Assembly: GCA_018667335.1 (NCBI GenBank)
Contig: JABIVD010000022.1
Location: forward strand, 62,001 to 126,000
Direction: 5' to 3'
Length of the DNA stretch: 64,000 nucleotides
Source of the DNA: Rhodospirillaceae bacterium
GTDB lineage: Bacteria; Pseudomonadota; Alphaproteobacteria; UBA6615
The translations under genes were made by a program, and so were the position numbers. Below the pieces are notes generated by a model that worked only from the letters and a program-made list of their open reading frames with translations, ran no database searches and was not told the origin of the DNA. Of this stretch, positions 39,747 through 50,185 are shown piece after piece; the first letter of the stretch is position 1, and each line of letters starts with the position of its first letter.

Positions 39747-40730
39747 TCAGCGCGTGACAGGCGCGTTGGGCAGCAGGGCGTGGCAGTGGAGATAGACGAG
39801 CTCGCCCGACCCCAGCGCGCGTTCCAGGCGAACCCAGTATTCGGCTTCCCGCATCATCGTGTTGACGAAGTCACGGGTGAGTTCCTCGCGCTTCAGCCCG
39901 TCGATGAATTGTGCCCAACCGGCGAGAATCATCTGGCGATAGCGCGTTGAGGCATCCTCGAAGCTTCTGACCTGCAAGCCGGCGCCCTCGAGGACGTCGC
40001 GACAGGCTTCCATGGTCCAGAGATGGGGTGCCTCTGTCTCCCTAGCGGTCCAGGCGGTGACGGGATCGGACGCGCCGGATTTGTCGGTGGCGAGCACGAA
40101 GTCGGTCATGATCAGGGAACCGCCGGTCTTCAGACTCATACGGATCGTCTTGAGGACCGCCTGCTTGTCGCGCATCCGAAACAGACGTTCGCGCAGCAAT
40201 ACGGCGTGAAATTTGTTTTCGGGCAGCTCGAGCGTATCGGGGTCATACACGGTGATCGGTGCACGTTTTGCGAGACCGCGGCGGACGGAAAGTTTCTGGG
40301 CCCGGCCGACCAGTTCCCGGTCGGGATCGGATGCCGTGACCCAGAGGCCAAGTCCGCCGACCATGCGCCGCACGCCGCCGCCGAGCCCGGCAGACAGGTC
40401 GAGCGCGGACTTCGAGGAGTTCAACGCGGCGGGCTGCAGGAGCGTATCAATGTAGCGCGCCCCGCCCGGTTCGACCATTTCGTTGTCTTCATCGGAGATC
40501 GCCCAGAGCCGTCGGCAGAACGAAACGCGTTTTTCCGTCCAGGCCAGTCCGGTGTCTTCGGGGCTGTCGCGCGTGATCGCCTCGGGGTCGCCCTCGGCAC
40601 CAGGTTCGGCCGAGACGCTGCCGTCACCCGATATGGGCGCGCGATCGCCATTCCACCAGCGCCTGAAGCGCTCGAGGAACGGTATATAGCCGTCATCGGA
40701 CTCTGCGTCGCCGTGTCGCGCGCGTACCAT
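39747..40730 (-). CDS. SAM-dependent methyltransferase-like protein
   Basis: This 327-residue protein has an acidic, probably disordered N-terminus (about 1-65) and a class I methyltransferase core (about 105-245): ALDLSAGLGGGVRRMVGG (motif I, DLSAGLGG), VTASDPDRELV (motif II) and SLIMTDFVLATD. A C-terminal part similar to the SARP/ubiquinone-type methyltransferase tails follows. Its substrate is unknown. It is transcribed alone on the minus strand, divergent from the acyl-CoA synthetase gene. ATG or GTG 40730 fits the frame start; the true start could be further downstream because the N-terminus is not conserved. Confidence 0.75.
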   Translation of the reverse strand: MVRARHGDAESDDGYIPFLERFRRWWNGDRAPISGDGSVSAEPGAEGDPEAITRDSPEDTGLAWTEKRVSFCRRLWAISDEDNEMVEPGGARYIDTLLQPAALNSSKSALDLSAGLGGGVRRMVGGLGLWVTASDPDRELVGRAQKLSVRRGLAKRAPITVYDPDTLELPENKFHAVLLRERLFRMRDKQAVLKTIRMSLKTGGSLIMTDFVLATDKSGASDPVTAWTARETEAPHLWTMEACRDVLEGAGLQVRSFEDASTRYRQMILAGWAQFIDGLKREELTRDFVNTMMREAEYWVRLERALGSGELVYLHCHALLPNAPVTR

Positions 40731-40929
40731 TTGGACGCCTCAGTCGTGTACTGCCGGGTATCACATGTTGCTGAACGCGGACCATGGCACTCATAGGGTT
40801 AAGTTCCGGTAAACCCACGGCATTGAACAGGCGCTTGAAAGCGGGGAAATGCAGCGCGATTCCGGGGATCTCGATTTTGGGTGTCACGCGGTTTTGCTAG
40901 GATATGATGTGCATGCACGGGAGCACGCC

Positions 40930-42621
<1,692 letters not shown>

Positions 42622-42630
42622 AACATAGAT

Positions 42631-42707
42631 TTCGTCATGCCCGGGCGCGACCCGGGCATTTTATCGGTGGTGCCTAAGATGCGCGGATCAAGTCCGCGCA
42701 TGACGAA
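42631..42707. repeat. Intergenic palindromic repeat A, copy 1
   Basis: This copy is bounded by inverted termini TTCGTCATGC and GCATGACGAA and contains two internal hairpins: CCCGGGCG...CCCGGGC and GCGCGGATCAAGTCCGCGC. Copies 2 and 3 lie at 44241-44316 and 44362-44435. It may also act as the terminator of the acyl-CoA synthetase gene. Confidence 0.85.
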
Positions 42708-42708
42708 A

Positions 42709-42779
42709 CGGGCGGGTTTGAAACCCGCCCCTACGGAATTTTCTTCGCGCGGGTAGGGGCGGGTCTGTGACCCGCCCGG
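42709..42779. repeat. Intergenic palindromic repeat B, copy 1
   Basis: CGGGCGGGTTTGAAACCCG then CCCCTACGG, a short centre, and GTAGGGGCGGGTCTGTGACCCG. The element is a double hairpin. A second copy at 43501-43571 has the same orientation, so the two bracket the flavin reductase gene. Confidence 0.85.
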
Positions 42780-42795
42780 TGAAGCCGATGGCCGC

Positions 42796-43449
42796 CTAGT
42801 TCCGCTCGCCCGTATTCGGGTGGCCGACGTCGGGCTGAATGTACGGCGCTTGCATCTCGTAGATATCGTGGGTCCGGCAGTAGCGCGGGCCGCCGAGGCG
42901 CCCGACGGGCTGGAGCGTGTGGGGGTTGATGTACTTGTCGTCGAGCATCAGGTCCTCGCGCACATGCCAGCGCAGGACCTTGCCGATCACCAGATAGGTC
43001 TTCCAGTCGTCGCCGAACTCCTGCATTTGCTCGAACTGGCACTCCATGGCCACGGGGCAGTCCTTGATGCGCGGCGCGTCGACCAGATCCGACGGGACGG
43101 TCTCAAGTCCGAGCTCGGCGAACTCGTTCTGGTCACGCGCGAAATTGGCCGCGCTGGCGTTCATCTGCTGCTCCCAGCCGTCGGTGACGGTGTGGACTAC
43201 GTAGCCGCCGGTCGTGGAGATGTTGGCCGCCGTGTCCTTCTTTTCCTTCTCGCGCTCACCCACGGTGATTGAGACCAGAGGCGGGTAGTGGGAGACGATG
43301 GAAAAGAAGGAGAAGGGCGCCAGGTTGGGCACGCCGTTCTCGTCCATGGAGCTGACCCAGGCGATGGGGCGCGGCACGATCGAGCCGATCAGCAGGCGGT
43401 AGCATTGCTGGTGGTCGATCTCGTCGCTGTTGAAAATCCTGTAGTCCAT
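42796..43449 (-). CDS. Flavin reductase family protein
   Basis: This 217-residue protein has the split-barrel FMN-binding fold of flavin reductases: YRLLIGSIVPRPIAWVSS, GVPNLAPFSFFSIVSHYPPL and VVHTVTDGWEQQMNASAANF are characteristic of the DIM6/NTAB type. It uses NAD(P)H to reduce or bind flavin and may serve a monooxygenase partner such as the LLM-type enzyme at 57-58 kb, though no partner is adjacent. It lies between the two copies of repeat B. Confidence 0.88.
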   Translation of the reverse strand: MDYRIFNSDEIDHQQCYRLLIGSIVPRPIAWVSSMDENGVPNLAPFSFFSIVSHYPPLVSITVGEREKEKKDTAANISTTGGYVVHTVTDGWEQQMNASAANFARDQNEFAELGLETVPSDLVDAPRIKDCPVAMECQFEQMQEFGDDWKTYLVIGKVLRWHVREDLMLDDKYINPHTLQPVGRLGGPRYCRTHDIYEMQAPYIQPDVGHPNTGERN

Positions 43450-43500
43450 GACCTGTCTCCCGAAGCGTTATCTCTTCATAGCCCGTTCGCGTAGTCGGGA

Positions 43501-43571
43501 GTAGGGCGGGTTTGAAACCTGCCCCTACAGCCTCCGTCACACGCCGTAGGGGCGGGTCTGTGACCCGTCCG
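43501..43571. repeat. Intergenic palindromic repeat B, copy 2
   Basis: GTAGGGCGGGTTTGAAACC then TGCCCCTAC, a longer centre, and GTAGGGGCGGGTCTGTGACC. It is highly similar to copy 1 at 42709-42779 and lies between the divergent flavin reductase and hemerythrin genes. Confidence 0.85.
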
Positions 43572-43611
43572 CTCTTTGCACGCGCGCGCCATTGGTGTAA
43601 GCCCCGCGACC

Positions 43612-44229
43612 ATGTCGGATGCATCACCAGAAACATTGCCCGAGGCCCTGTCTCTCACCACCCGTACCGCGCTGCCGGACGGCTTTGCGTTCCTGCTCGC
43701 GGAGTTCCCGCGTCCGGTCTGGGAGGGACATCCCAACAACGGCCAGTGGTGCCAGTTCTGGCTGCAGCGGCACCAGATGTTCCGGGATTACTCCGCGGCG
43801 CTGACCGATGCGTGCGCGCAGCTGTCCGACGGGAAGATCGAAGCGCAGGCCTTTCACGAATGGTTCGTGCCTCGGGTGAATTTCTATCTCGGCGAGATCG
43901 ACACCCATCACAAGATCGAAGAGCATCACTATTTCCCCGCGCTGGCGCAGGCGGACGAGAAGATGGAACGCGGGATCGCGCTGCTCGAAGGTGATCACCG
44001 GGTGGTGCACGATCGGCTGATCGCGGCGCACGGGACGATCGTGGCGCTGGATGCGGCGATCCGTGAGGCGGCGGGTGATGTCGCGTCAGCTGCATCGTCT
44101 GCTGCCGGGGCGGCACGTGACGGGATTGCCGCTTTGGGCGACGCGCTCGGCCATCACCTGGATGACGAGGAAGACATCATCGTGCCTCTGATCCTCGACC
44201 GCACGGAGCCGGTGCTGGGGATCGGTTGA
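43612..44229 (+). CDS. Hemerythrin domain-containing protein
   Basis: This 205-residue protein is a four-helix bundle with the hemerythrin-like iron ligand pattern: His in WLQRHQMF, H...HxxxE in DTHHKIEEHHYFPAL, His in GDHRVVHDRL and HHLDDEED at the end. It probably binds a di-iron site and senses or stores O2, NO or iron. The ATG at 43612 is preferred to 43576, which lies within repeat-like sequence. Its C-terminal coding end (the codons for EPVLGIG) is part of a ~120-bp sequence that is duplicated downstream. Confidence 0.85.
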   Translation: MSDASPETLPEALSLTTRTALPDGFAFLLAEFPRPVWEGHPNNGQWCQFWLQRHQMFRDYSAALTDACAQLSDGKIEAQAFHEWFVPRVNFYLGEIDTHHKIEEHHYFPALAQADEKMERGIALLEGDHRVVHDRLIAAHGTIVALDAAIREAAGDVASAASSAAGAARDGIAALGDALGHHLDDEEDIIVPLILDRTEPVLGIG

Positions 44230-44240
44230 AGACGTTCTCC

Positions 44241-44316
44241 CCGTCATGCCCGGACTTGATCCGGGTATCTTGTCGAATGGTGCCGGAGATGCGCGGATCA
44301 AGTCCGCGCATGACGG
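44241..44316. repeat. Intergenic palindromic repeat A, copy 2
   Basis: CCGTCATGCCCGGACTTGAT-type start and GCGCGGATCAAGTCCGCGC then ATGACGG end. It is very similar to copy 3 and has the same inverted termini as copy 1. Confidence 0.85.
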
Positions 44317-44361
44317 TGTTTTAGGAGCCGGTGCTGGGGATCGGGTAGCGACCCCCAATGT

Positions 44362-44435
44362 CGTCATGCCCGGACTTGATCCGGGCATCTTGCCGATCGG
44401 GGGATGAGATGCGCGGATCAAGTCCGCGCATGACG
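44362..44435. repeat. Intergenic palindromic repeat A, copy 3
   Basis: CGTCATGCCCGGACTTGATC to GCGCATGACG, nearly identical to copy 2 and part of the tandem duplication. It lies 35 bases past the sthA stop on the other strand and may help end that transcript. Confidence 0.85.
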
Positions 44436-44470
44436 GTGTTTTGGGAGCCGGTGCTGGGGATCGGGTAGGG

Positions 44471-45919
44471 CTATTCCAGCCGGTTGAGGCCGTCGAAGGC
44501 GGCCGTCTTGTAGCATTCGGCCAGGGTCGGATAGTTGAAGACCGTATCGACGAAATAGTCGATCGTGCCGCTGTGGGCCATGACCGCCTGGCCGATATGG
44601 ATGAGTTCGGACGCGCCTTCGCCCAGGATGCTGACCCCGAGAATCTCGCGGGTTTCGACGTGGAACAGCATCTTCAGCATGCCCGTGGAATCGCCGATGA
44701 TCTGGCCGCGGGATATTTCCTTGTAGAACGCCTTGCCCACCTCGTAGGGGACACCTTCGGCGGTGAGCTCTTCCTCGTTGGCGCCAACCACCGAGATTTC
44801 CGGGATCGTGTAGATGCCATAGGGAAAGAGCTGGGCGACGCCGGACACCGACGCGTCGAACGCATGACAGGCGGCGAGGCGACCCTGTTCCATCGAGGTC
44901 GACGCGAGACTGGGGAAACCGATCACGTCACCGGCCGCGTAGATGTTCGAAACATTGGTCCGATAGTTGCTGTCGACCGTCAGGCGGCCGCGCTCGTCGG
45001 CCTCGAGGCCGGCGGCGGCGAGGTCGAGCTCGCGGGTCGCACCGGTGCGCCCGACGCTGTAGAGCGCCTTGTGGGCCACGATATTCTTGCCGCTTTCCAG
45101 CACCACGCGCACATGCGTGCCACGCTTGCCTTCCGCCGTGGTGATCGATTCCACGCCTTCTCCCAGGCGCAGGGTCACGCGGTTCTGGCGCATCAGGTAG
45201 GCCAGCGCGTCGGTGATCTCGCCGTCGACGAAGTCGAGAAGGCGCGGGCGCTTGTCGATGAGGGTCACGCGCACGCCGAGTGTGGCGAAGATGGTCGCAT
45301 ATTCGAGGCCGATGACCCCGGCGCCGATGACCACCAGGGTGCGCGGGAGTTCTTCCAGGTCGAGGATGTCGTCGCTGGTGAATACGGACTGCCCATCGAA
45401 GGGAATGTCGGGGGATTTGGTGGTCTCGGTGCCCACCGCGATGACGATCCTGTCCGCCGTCACCGCGCGTTGGCCGCGACCATCGAAGTAGTCGAGGCGG
45501 ACCGTGTTGGCGTCGGCGAAGGTGGCTGTCGCCTCGATCACGGCCACGCCATTGCGGCGCAGCTGGTGATGGGTGACGTCGATCTCATTGCGGATCACAT
45601 GATCGGCGCGAAACAGCAGGTCCGACATGGCGATGTCATGCTTCACCACATACGACGCGCCATAGACGTTGCGCTCGCGATAGCCCGACAGGTGCAGTGC
45701 TGCTTCGCGCAGGGTCTTGGACGGGATGGTGCCGGTGTTGATGCACACGCCGCCGACGACGGTGCGGCGCTCGATGATGGCGGCGCGCTTGCCCAGCTTG
45801 GCGGCCTGGATGGCGGCGCGCTGGCCGGCCGGCCCCGATCCCATGACGATCAGGTCGAAATCATGGCCCTCGCCGGTCGTCGACTGGCCGGTGACGTCTG
45901 GTGTGGTCTGATCAAGCAT
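44471..45919 (-). CDS. sthA: Si-specific NAD(P)+ transhydrogenase (soluble)
   Basis: This 482-residue flavoprotein of the pyridine nucleotide-disulfide oxidoreductase family has the FAD motif VMGSGPAGQRAAIQAAKLG, the NAD(P) motif VIGAGVIGLEYATIFATLG and the C-terminal dimerisation domain. In the redox-active position it reads GGVCINTGTIPSKTL, that is, one Cys and a Thr instead of the CxxxxC of lipoamide dehydrogenase. This is typical of SthA (UdhA), which moves hydride between NADPH and NAD+ without a disulfide. ATG 45919 is preceded by GGGGAG. It is transcribed alone. Confidence 0.92.
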   Translation of the reverse strand: MLDQTTPDVTGQSTTGEGHDFDLIVMGSGPAGQRAAIQAAKLGKRAAIIERRTVVGGVCINTGTIPSKTLREAALHLSGYRERNVYGASYVVKHDIAMSDLLFRADHVIRNEIDVTHHQLRRNGVAVIEATATFADANTVRLDYFDGRGQRAVTADRIVIAVGTETTKSPDIPFDGQSVFTSDDILDLEELPRTLVVIGAGVIGLEYATIFATLGVRVTLIDKRPRLLDFVDGEITDALAYLMRQNRVTLRLGEGVESITTAEGKRGTHVRVVLESGKNIVAHKALYSVGRTGATRELDLAAAGLEADERGRLTVDSNYRTNVSNIYAAGDVIGFPSLASTSMEQGRLAACHAFDASVSGVAQLFPYGIYTIPEISVVGANEEELTAEGVPYEVGKAFYKEISRGQIIGDSTGMLKMLFHVETREILGVSILGEGASELIHIGQAVMAHSGTIDYFVDTVFNYPTLAECYKTAAFDGLNRLE

Positions 45920-46025
45920 GTTCGCTCCCCGCGTCAAACGGCGCGCAAGCGCCGGGCAGGGAATCAGAATTGCCTGTTTTGGTTAAGAAACCCTTGGTTG
46001 CGGGTAGATGCCGCCGGAACGGCGA

Positions 46026-46847
46026 CTATCCTGATTGGCGGTCGGGTCGCAAATAAACAAGCCAGTACACCAAAGCGACAAAAACGCTGCCGCCGACGAT
46101 GTTGCCGATCGTGACCGGGACCAGATTGGCTGCCATCGCGCCGAACGTGACTCCCTCGGCGCCGAGCAACCAGCCCAGCGGCAGGAGGTACATATTCGCG
46201 ACCGAATGCTCGAATCCAAGCGCCACAAAGGCGGTGATCGGGAAAATGATTGCGAGGATCTTGCCGGCGACCCGATGGGCACTCATGGACAACCAGACCG
46301 CGAGGCAGACCAGGGCGTTACACAGGGTGGCGCGCACGAACGCCTCGAACCAGGTCATCGAAAGCTTGCCGGTCGCGATCGCAATTGCGGTCTCGGCGAC
46401 GGCCCCGTCACCGAGGCCGAGCGTGCCGGACCAGAAGACCATTACCGCGGTAGCACCGGCGCCCACGAAGTTCGCGATGTAGACGATCACCCAGTTTCGC
46501 AGTAGTTGTCCGGTCGTGACCTTCCGGTCGGCCCAGGCCATGACGATCAGGTTGTTTCCGGTAAATAACTCGGCCCCGGCGATGATCACCAGGATCAGCC
46601 CGAGGGAGAATACGAGACCGCCGATCAGGCGGGTCGGCCCGAATCCGAGTGTGCTGCCGGTGATCGACAGCGTGAAGAACATCGCGCCGAATGCGATGAA
46701 GGCACCGGCGAGAATACCAAGCACGACCAGCGGCAGCAGCGGAAGGTTTGCCTTGCTAACCCCGACATTCTCGACCAGATGCGCGATTTCGGCGGGCGCG
46801 TAGGGGTCGCGGCCGGTGTTTGGGGGTTCGGGCGTCTTGCTTGTCAT
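46026..46847 (-). CDS. Formate/nitrite transporter (FNT) family channel
   Basis: This 273-residue membrane protein has six hydrophobic helices and FNT signatures: LAGAFIAFGAMFF, GAELFTGNNLIVMAWADRKVT (the characteristic half-helix region) and GFEHSVANMYLLPLG. FNT channels are pentameric and pass formate, nitrite or hydrosulfide with a proton. The substrate is unknown and no formate or nitrite enzyme is adjacent. A 30-residue polar N-terminus (PEPPNTGRDPYAPAE) precedes the first helix. Confidence 0.9.
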   Translation of the reverse strand: MTSKTPEPPNTGRDPYAPAEIAHLVENVGVSKANLPLLPLVVLGILAGAFIAFGAMFFTLSITGSTLGFGPTRLIGGLVFSLGLILVIIAGAELFTGNNLIVMAWADRKVTTGQLLRNWVIVYIANFVGAGATAVMVFWSGTLGLGDGAVAETAIAIATGKLSMTWFEAFVRATLCNALVCLAVWLSMSAHRVAGKILAIIFPITAFVALGFEHSVANMYLLPLGWLLGAEGVTFGAMAANLVPVTIGNIVGGSVFVALVYWLVYLRPDRQSG

Positions 46848-46920
46848 GGCACAATTCTAGCGCGGTCGCTTGGGATGTCACCTGACCTTGATCAAATCGT
46901 GGTGCCGAAACGGCTGCACG

Positions 46921-48126
46921 TCAGTCGAGTGCGTTGGCCGCGCGTAGCCCGGCGATCATCGACGATCCCATCATGAAGCCATAGCTCTTGCGCGGGTCTT
47001 CGGCGATGGCGCGCATCTCGTCCTGATTCCGGAGTCGCTCGTCGGCGTCTTTCTCGGCGATGAACTTGGTGTTGCGGATGGTCTGCAGCCGCACATCCTC
47101 CAGCGCTACATGGCGCCGCTGGCGGGTGTAGCGGTCGAGCAGGCTCTCATCGGCTTCGCCGCGCCAGATCTGTCCCATCTTGTCGGCGAAATTCACCGCG
47201 TCATGGACGCCGGAATTCATGCCCATGCCGCCCATGGGCGAGTTGATGTGCGCGGCATCGCCACCGATGATGATGCGGCCCTTGCGGAGATCCTCGGCGA
47301 CCCGCTGATGGATCGCCCAGATATTCCGGTGCAGCTCGACCACGGCGCCTGATTTGCCGAAAAAGGCCGCCATGCGGGCCTCGGCCACGTCGTCGCGCAC
47401 CGCCACGTCATCGGCCTCGCCGTCGCGTGCCGAGAACGTCACGCGCCAGTATTCGGGCAGATGCAGGATCACGCACCATTCGTCGGGATCGGAGATGTAG
47501 GCCACCCCGGCGATGTCGGGCATCGCCTCGCTGACGTCGAATGTGGTGCCGTACTGCACGACCTTTTCGTCATAGGTGAAGCCGTCGAAACCAACGCCGA
47601 GGGCGCGGCGGATATTGGACCGGGACCCATCGGCGCCGAACACGTAGCGCCCGGCGAAATTCTCTTCGCCGTCGGGCGTCTTCGCGCGCACGGTCGCGCT
47701 GTCGCCATCCTGTTCCGCGCCGAGCACCTCATGAGAGAACCGAATTTCGACGTTCGGGTGGTCGGCCAGTGTCTTGTAGAGCGCCCGGTTCAGCTCCATC
47801 TGCTCGCACTGCACGCGATAGGGGTACTTCGTCTCATCCTTGAGTGCCGATAGATCGAATTCCGCGACGACGCCCGTGTGCCGGTCGCGGAACTGCCAGA
47901 CCGGGGTGATCCGCCCATCGTCGAGCACGGCGTCGATCATGCCGAGTTCGTCGAGATATTCGAGAGTCGGTGGGTGGAAGGTCGTGGCACGTCGATGATC
48001 CTGCGGGGCCTCCTGCTGCTCGAGCAGAAGGACGGGGATGTCCTGCTTGGCCAGCGACAGCGCCGCGATGAGCCCGGTCGGGCCGCCGCCGGCGACGATG
48101 ATCCGGTCTGTGGGGTTGGAAGACAT
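46921..48126 (-). CDS. FAD-dependent monooxygenase (aromatic hydroxylase type)
   Basis: This 401-residue protein is a class A flavoprotein hydroxylase: the FAD GxGxxG motif VAGGGPTGLIAALSLA, the second FAD/NAD(P)H motif VFGADGSRSNIRRALG and the third FAD motif IIIGGDAAHINSPMGGMGMN. Related enzymes (UbiH/PHBH/MhpA) hydroxylate aromatic rings with NAD(P)H and O2. It is divergent from the IclR gene, whose usual targets lie on both sides, so a role in breaking down an aromatic or related compound is likely. The ATG 48126 is used; GTG 48132 is possible. Confidence 0.9.
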   Translation of the reverse strand: MSSNPTDRIIVAGGGPTGLIAALSLAKQDIPVLLLEQQEAPQDHRRATTFHPPTLEYLDELGMIDAVLDDGRITPVWQFRDRHTGVVAEFDLSALKDETKYPYRVQCEQMELNRALYKTLADHPNVEIRFSHEVLGAEQDGDSATVRAKTPDGEENFAGRYVFGADGSRSNIRRALGVGFDGFTYDEKVVQYGTTFDVSEAMPDIAGVAYISDPDEWCVILHLPEYWRVTFSARDGEADDVAVRDDVAEARMAAFFGKSGAVVELHRNIWAIHQRVAEDLRKGRIIIGGDAAHINSPMGGMGMNSGVHDAVNFADKMGQIWRGEADESLLDRYTRQRRHVALEDVRLQTIRNTKFIAEKDADERLRNQDEMRAIAEDPRKSYGFMMGSSMIAGLRAANALD

Positions 48127-48242
48127 GCGCACGCACCGCGTTTGATTTTTCGAGTGAACCGTTTCTACGCCATTGCCGGGGTGCGGAAAAGCCGCACGGG
48201 CGGCGCTTGACCCGGTAGTTTCACACCGCCAAACTGGTTTTC

Positions 48243-48998
48243 ATGAATATGAATGATGGTGTGAAGACCGCGGTCCGCACCGTAAACCTTTTCGAGGCGT
48301 TCTCGCGTCGCAAGGGTCCCATGACCCTGACACAGATCGCCGAGGCCCTGTCGGCGCCGATCAGCAGCTGTCACGGGCTGGTCCGGACCCTCAGTGCCAA
48401 GGGGTATCTCTATACGTCCGAGCGCAACCGGGCGATCTATCCGACCAAGCGCCTGTTGGAGATCGCCACCACCATCGCTGCCCACGACCCGGTTCTCGAA
48501 ACTATTGTCCCGGTGCTGGAGGCGCTGCGGGACGAGACTGACGAGACCATTCTGCTGGGCCGCCGCCAGGGCGAAACGATTCTCTACCTCGACGTGATCG
48601 AGGGTGGTCAGACATTGCGTTATTCCGCCGGCGCCGGGGACATCAAGCCGATGCATTCGAGCGCCATCGGCAAGGCCTTTCTCGGTCGCCTGAATGACAC
48701 GGAGCGCGCCGCACTGGTGGCGCGCCTGCCGCTTGATCTGCGGACCGCGAACACGATCACCGAGCGGGCAGCTCTCGAGGCAGACCTCACCGAGGGGATC
48801 GGTAGGGGATACTTCGTCACCCGCGGCGAGAATGTCGTCGACGTGATGGGGCTGGCGACCACGGCTGACGTGTATGGCGAGACCATGGGGATCGCGGTCG
48901 CGGGTCCCCTGGTGCGCATGGAAGCCGGCGAGGCCGAACTTGCCGCACGACTGTTGTCCGCGAAGGCCACGCTTGAAGCGCTGGGGAGCGGCGCATGA
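48243..48998 (+). CDS. IclR family transcriptional regulator
   Basis: This 251-residue regulator has a winged helix at the N-terminus (VKTAVRTVNLFEAFSRRKGPMTLTQI, AEALSAPISSCHGLVRTLSAKG) and an IclR effector domain (about 80-245) with PMHSSAIGKAFLG and GYFVTRGENVVDVMGLATT. It is divergent from the FAD-dependent monooxygenase (116 bases) and overlaps the next gene by four bases, so it probably controls both this operon and the monooxygenase. Confidence 0.92.
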   Translation: MNMNDGVKTAVRTVNLFEAFSRRKGPMTLTQIAEALSAPISSCHGLVRTLSAKGYLYTSERNRAIYPTKRLLEIATTIAAHDPVLETIVPVLEALRDETDETILLGRRQGETILYLDVIEGGQTLRYSAGAGDIKPMHSSAIGKAFLGRLNDTERAALVARLPLDLRTANTITERAALEADLTEGIGRGYFVTRGENVVDVMGLATTADVYGETMGIAVAGPLVRMEAGEAELAARLLSAKATLEALGSGA

Positions 48999-49546
48999 GC
49001 GATACGGTCTTGCGTCCCGATGCCGTCGCACCCGAATGGGCGGATGCGCTCTACGATGTGCTGGTTGCGCAGAATATTCGCCAGGTCGCCTATGTACCGG
49101 ATGCCGGGCATTCCCGGCTGATCGCGCGTTGCGAAGAAAACCCGGACATGTGCGCGACCGTGTTGACGACGGAAGAGGATGGGGTGGCGTTACTAGCCGG
49201 CGCCTGGCTGGGCGGTGACCGCGGGGTCTTGCTGATGCAATCCAGCGGTGTCGGCAACTGCGTGAACATGTTTACCCTGATCGAGAATTGCCGGTTGCCG
49301 CTGGTGGCGGTGATCACGATGCGCGGCGAGTGGGGCGAGTTCAATCCGTGGCAGGCCCAGATGGGCCAGGCGACGCCCGACGTGCTGACCCGGATGGGGG
49401 TGCAGGCCCATCGGGTCGACGACCCCGATGATGCGGCGCCTGTTCTCGACGCCGCGATCCGGCAGTCCTTCGACGGTATGCTCGCCTCGGCGGTGCTGTT
49501 GTCCCAACGCCTGATCGGCCGCAAGGCCTTCACGGAGGAGGGCTGA
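48995..49546 (+). CDS. Thiamine-diphosphate-binding enzyme alpha subunit (phosphonopyruvate/sulfopyruvate decarboxylase-like N-terminal half)
   Basis: This 183-residue protein matches the N-terminal (Pyr) half of split ThDP-dependent decarboxylases such as sulfopyruvate decarboxylase ComD. TTEEDGVALLAGAWLGG contains the Glu that activates thiamine, and GVLLMQSSGVGNCVNMFT is characteristic. It overlaps iclR by four bases and is followed two bases later by the beta subunit. The substrate, probably a 2-oxo acid, is unknown. Confidence 0.87.
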   Translation: MSDTVLRPDAVAPEWADALYDVLVAQNIRQVAYVPDAGHSRLIARCEENPDMCATVLTTEEDGVALLAGAWLGGDRGVLLMQSSGVGNCVNMFTLIENCRLPLVAVITMRGEWGEFNPWQAQMGQATPDVLTRMGVQAHRVDDPDDAAPVLDAAIRQSFDGMLASAVLLSQRLIGRKAFTEEG

Positions 49547-49547
49547 T

Positions 49548-50147
49548 ATGGCGGACCCAGGAACGCAGGATCTCCGGCTCGACCGGCGAGAGGCCGTCGC
49601 CCGGCTGTTGCAAGATCGCGGCGAGCTGCTCGTGGTCTCCGGGCTCGGCTCGGCGACCTATGACTGCGCGGCTGCCGGTGACGATCCGCGCAACTTCTAC
49701 CTGTGGGGGGCGATGGGTGGCACGGCCGCGCTGGCGCTCGGCCTGGCGCAGGCCCAGCCCAACCGGCCGGTCGCCGCAATCACCGGTGACGGGGACATGC
49801 TGATGGGGCTCGGGAGCCTGGCGACGATCGCCGCGGCGGCACCCGCGAACCTGTCGGTGATCGTGCTCGACAACGAAGTCTATGGCGAAACCGGTGCCCA
49901 GCCGACGGCAACGGCGCGCGGTGTCAGCCTCGTGGAGGTGGCACGCGGTTGCGGCATCGATGCGCTCGAGGATATCCGCGATATGAATGCGCTGGGTACC
50001 CTGGCGGCGCGCATGCAGCGCTGTGAGGGGCCTTTGTTTGCCAACATCAAGATCGCGGCGGGCGAGCATCCGCGCGTCCTGCCGGCGCGGGACGGCGCCT
50101 ATTTGCGCTCGCGGTTCCGCGAAGCGGTTCTGGGCACCGGTCCATAA
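49548..50147 (+). CDS. Thiamine-diphosphate-binding enzyme beta subunit (PP domain)
   Basis: This 199-residue protein supplies the C-terminal PP half: GAMGGTAALALGLAQAQPN and the ThDP motif GDGDMLMGLGSLATIA...LDNEVYGETG, with GDG at about residue 82 and the Asn at about 109, the diphosphate/Mg site. It resembles ComE of sulfopyruvate decarboxylase and the C-terminal half of phosphonopyruvate decarboxylase. It surely forms a complex with the alpha subunit just upstream. The reaction is probably decarboxylation of a 2-oxo acid. Confidence 0.87.
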   Translation: MADPGTQDLRLDRREAVARLLQDRGELLVVSGLGSATYDCAAAGDDPRNFYLWGAMGGTAALALGLAQAQPNRPVAAITGDGDMLMGLGSLATIAAAAPANLSVIVLDNEVYGETGAQPTATARGVSLVEVARGCGIDALEDIRDMNALGTLAARMQRCEGPLFANIKIAAGEHPRVLPARDGAYLRSRFREAVLGTGP

Positions 50148-50185
50148 GACCGACACACATATGATTGCGTCTTCAGGAGGAAATA

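Larger units (their letters stand above)
44205..44465. repeat. ~120-bp tandem duplication including the hemerythrin gene 3' end and repeat A
   Basis: GGAGCCGGTGCTGGGGATCGG occurs at 44205, 44324 and 44444 (spacing 119 and 120 bases). Between them lie two full units, each holding one copy of repeat A. The first copy encodes the C-terminal residues of the hemerythrin protein; the others are non-coding. Confidence 0.85.

Noticed and set aside
42631-44435. Repeats A considered as a CRISPR array
   Set aside because: Only three copies, two near-identical tandem units with palindromic structure, no spacer pattern and no cas genes.
44441-46114. Plus-strand 557-codon ORF
   Set aside because: It is antisense to sthA and part of the FNT gap and shows no protein family features.
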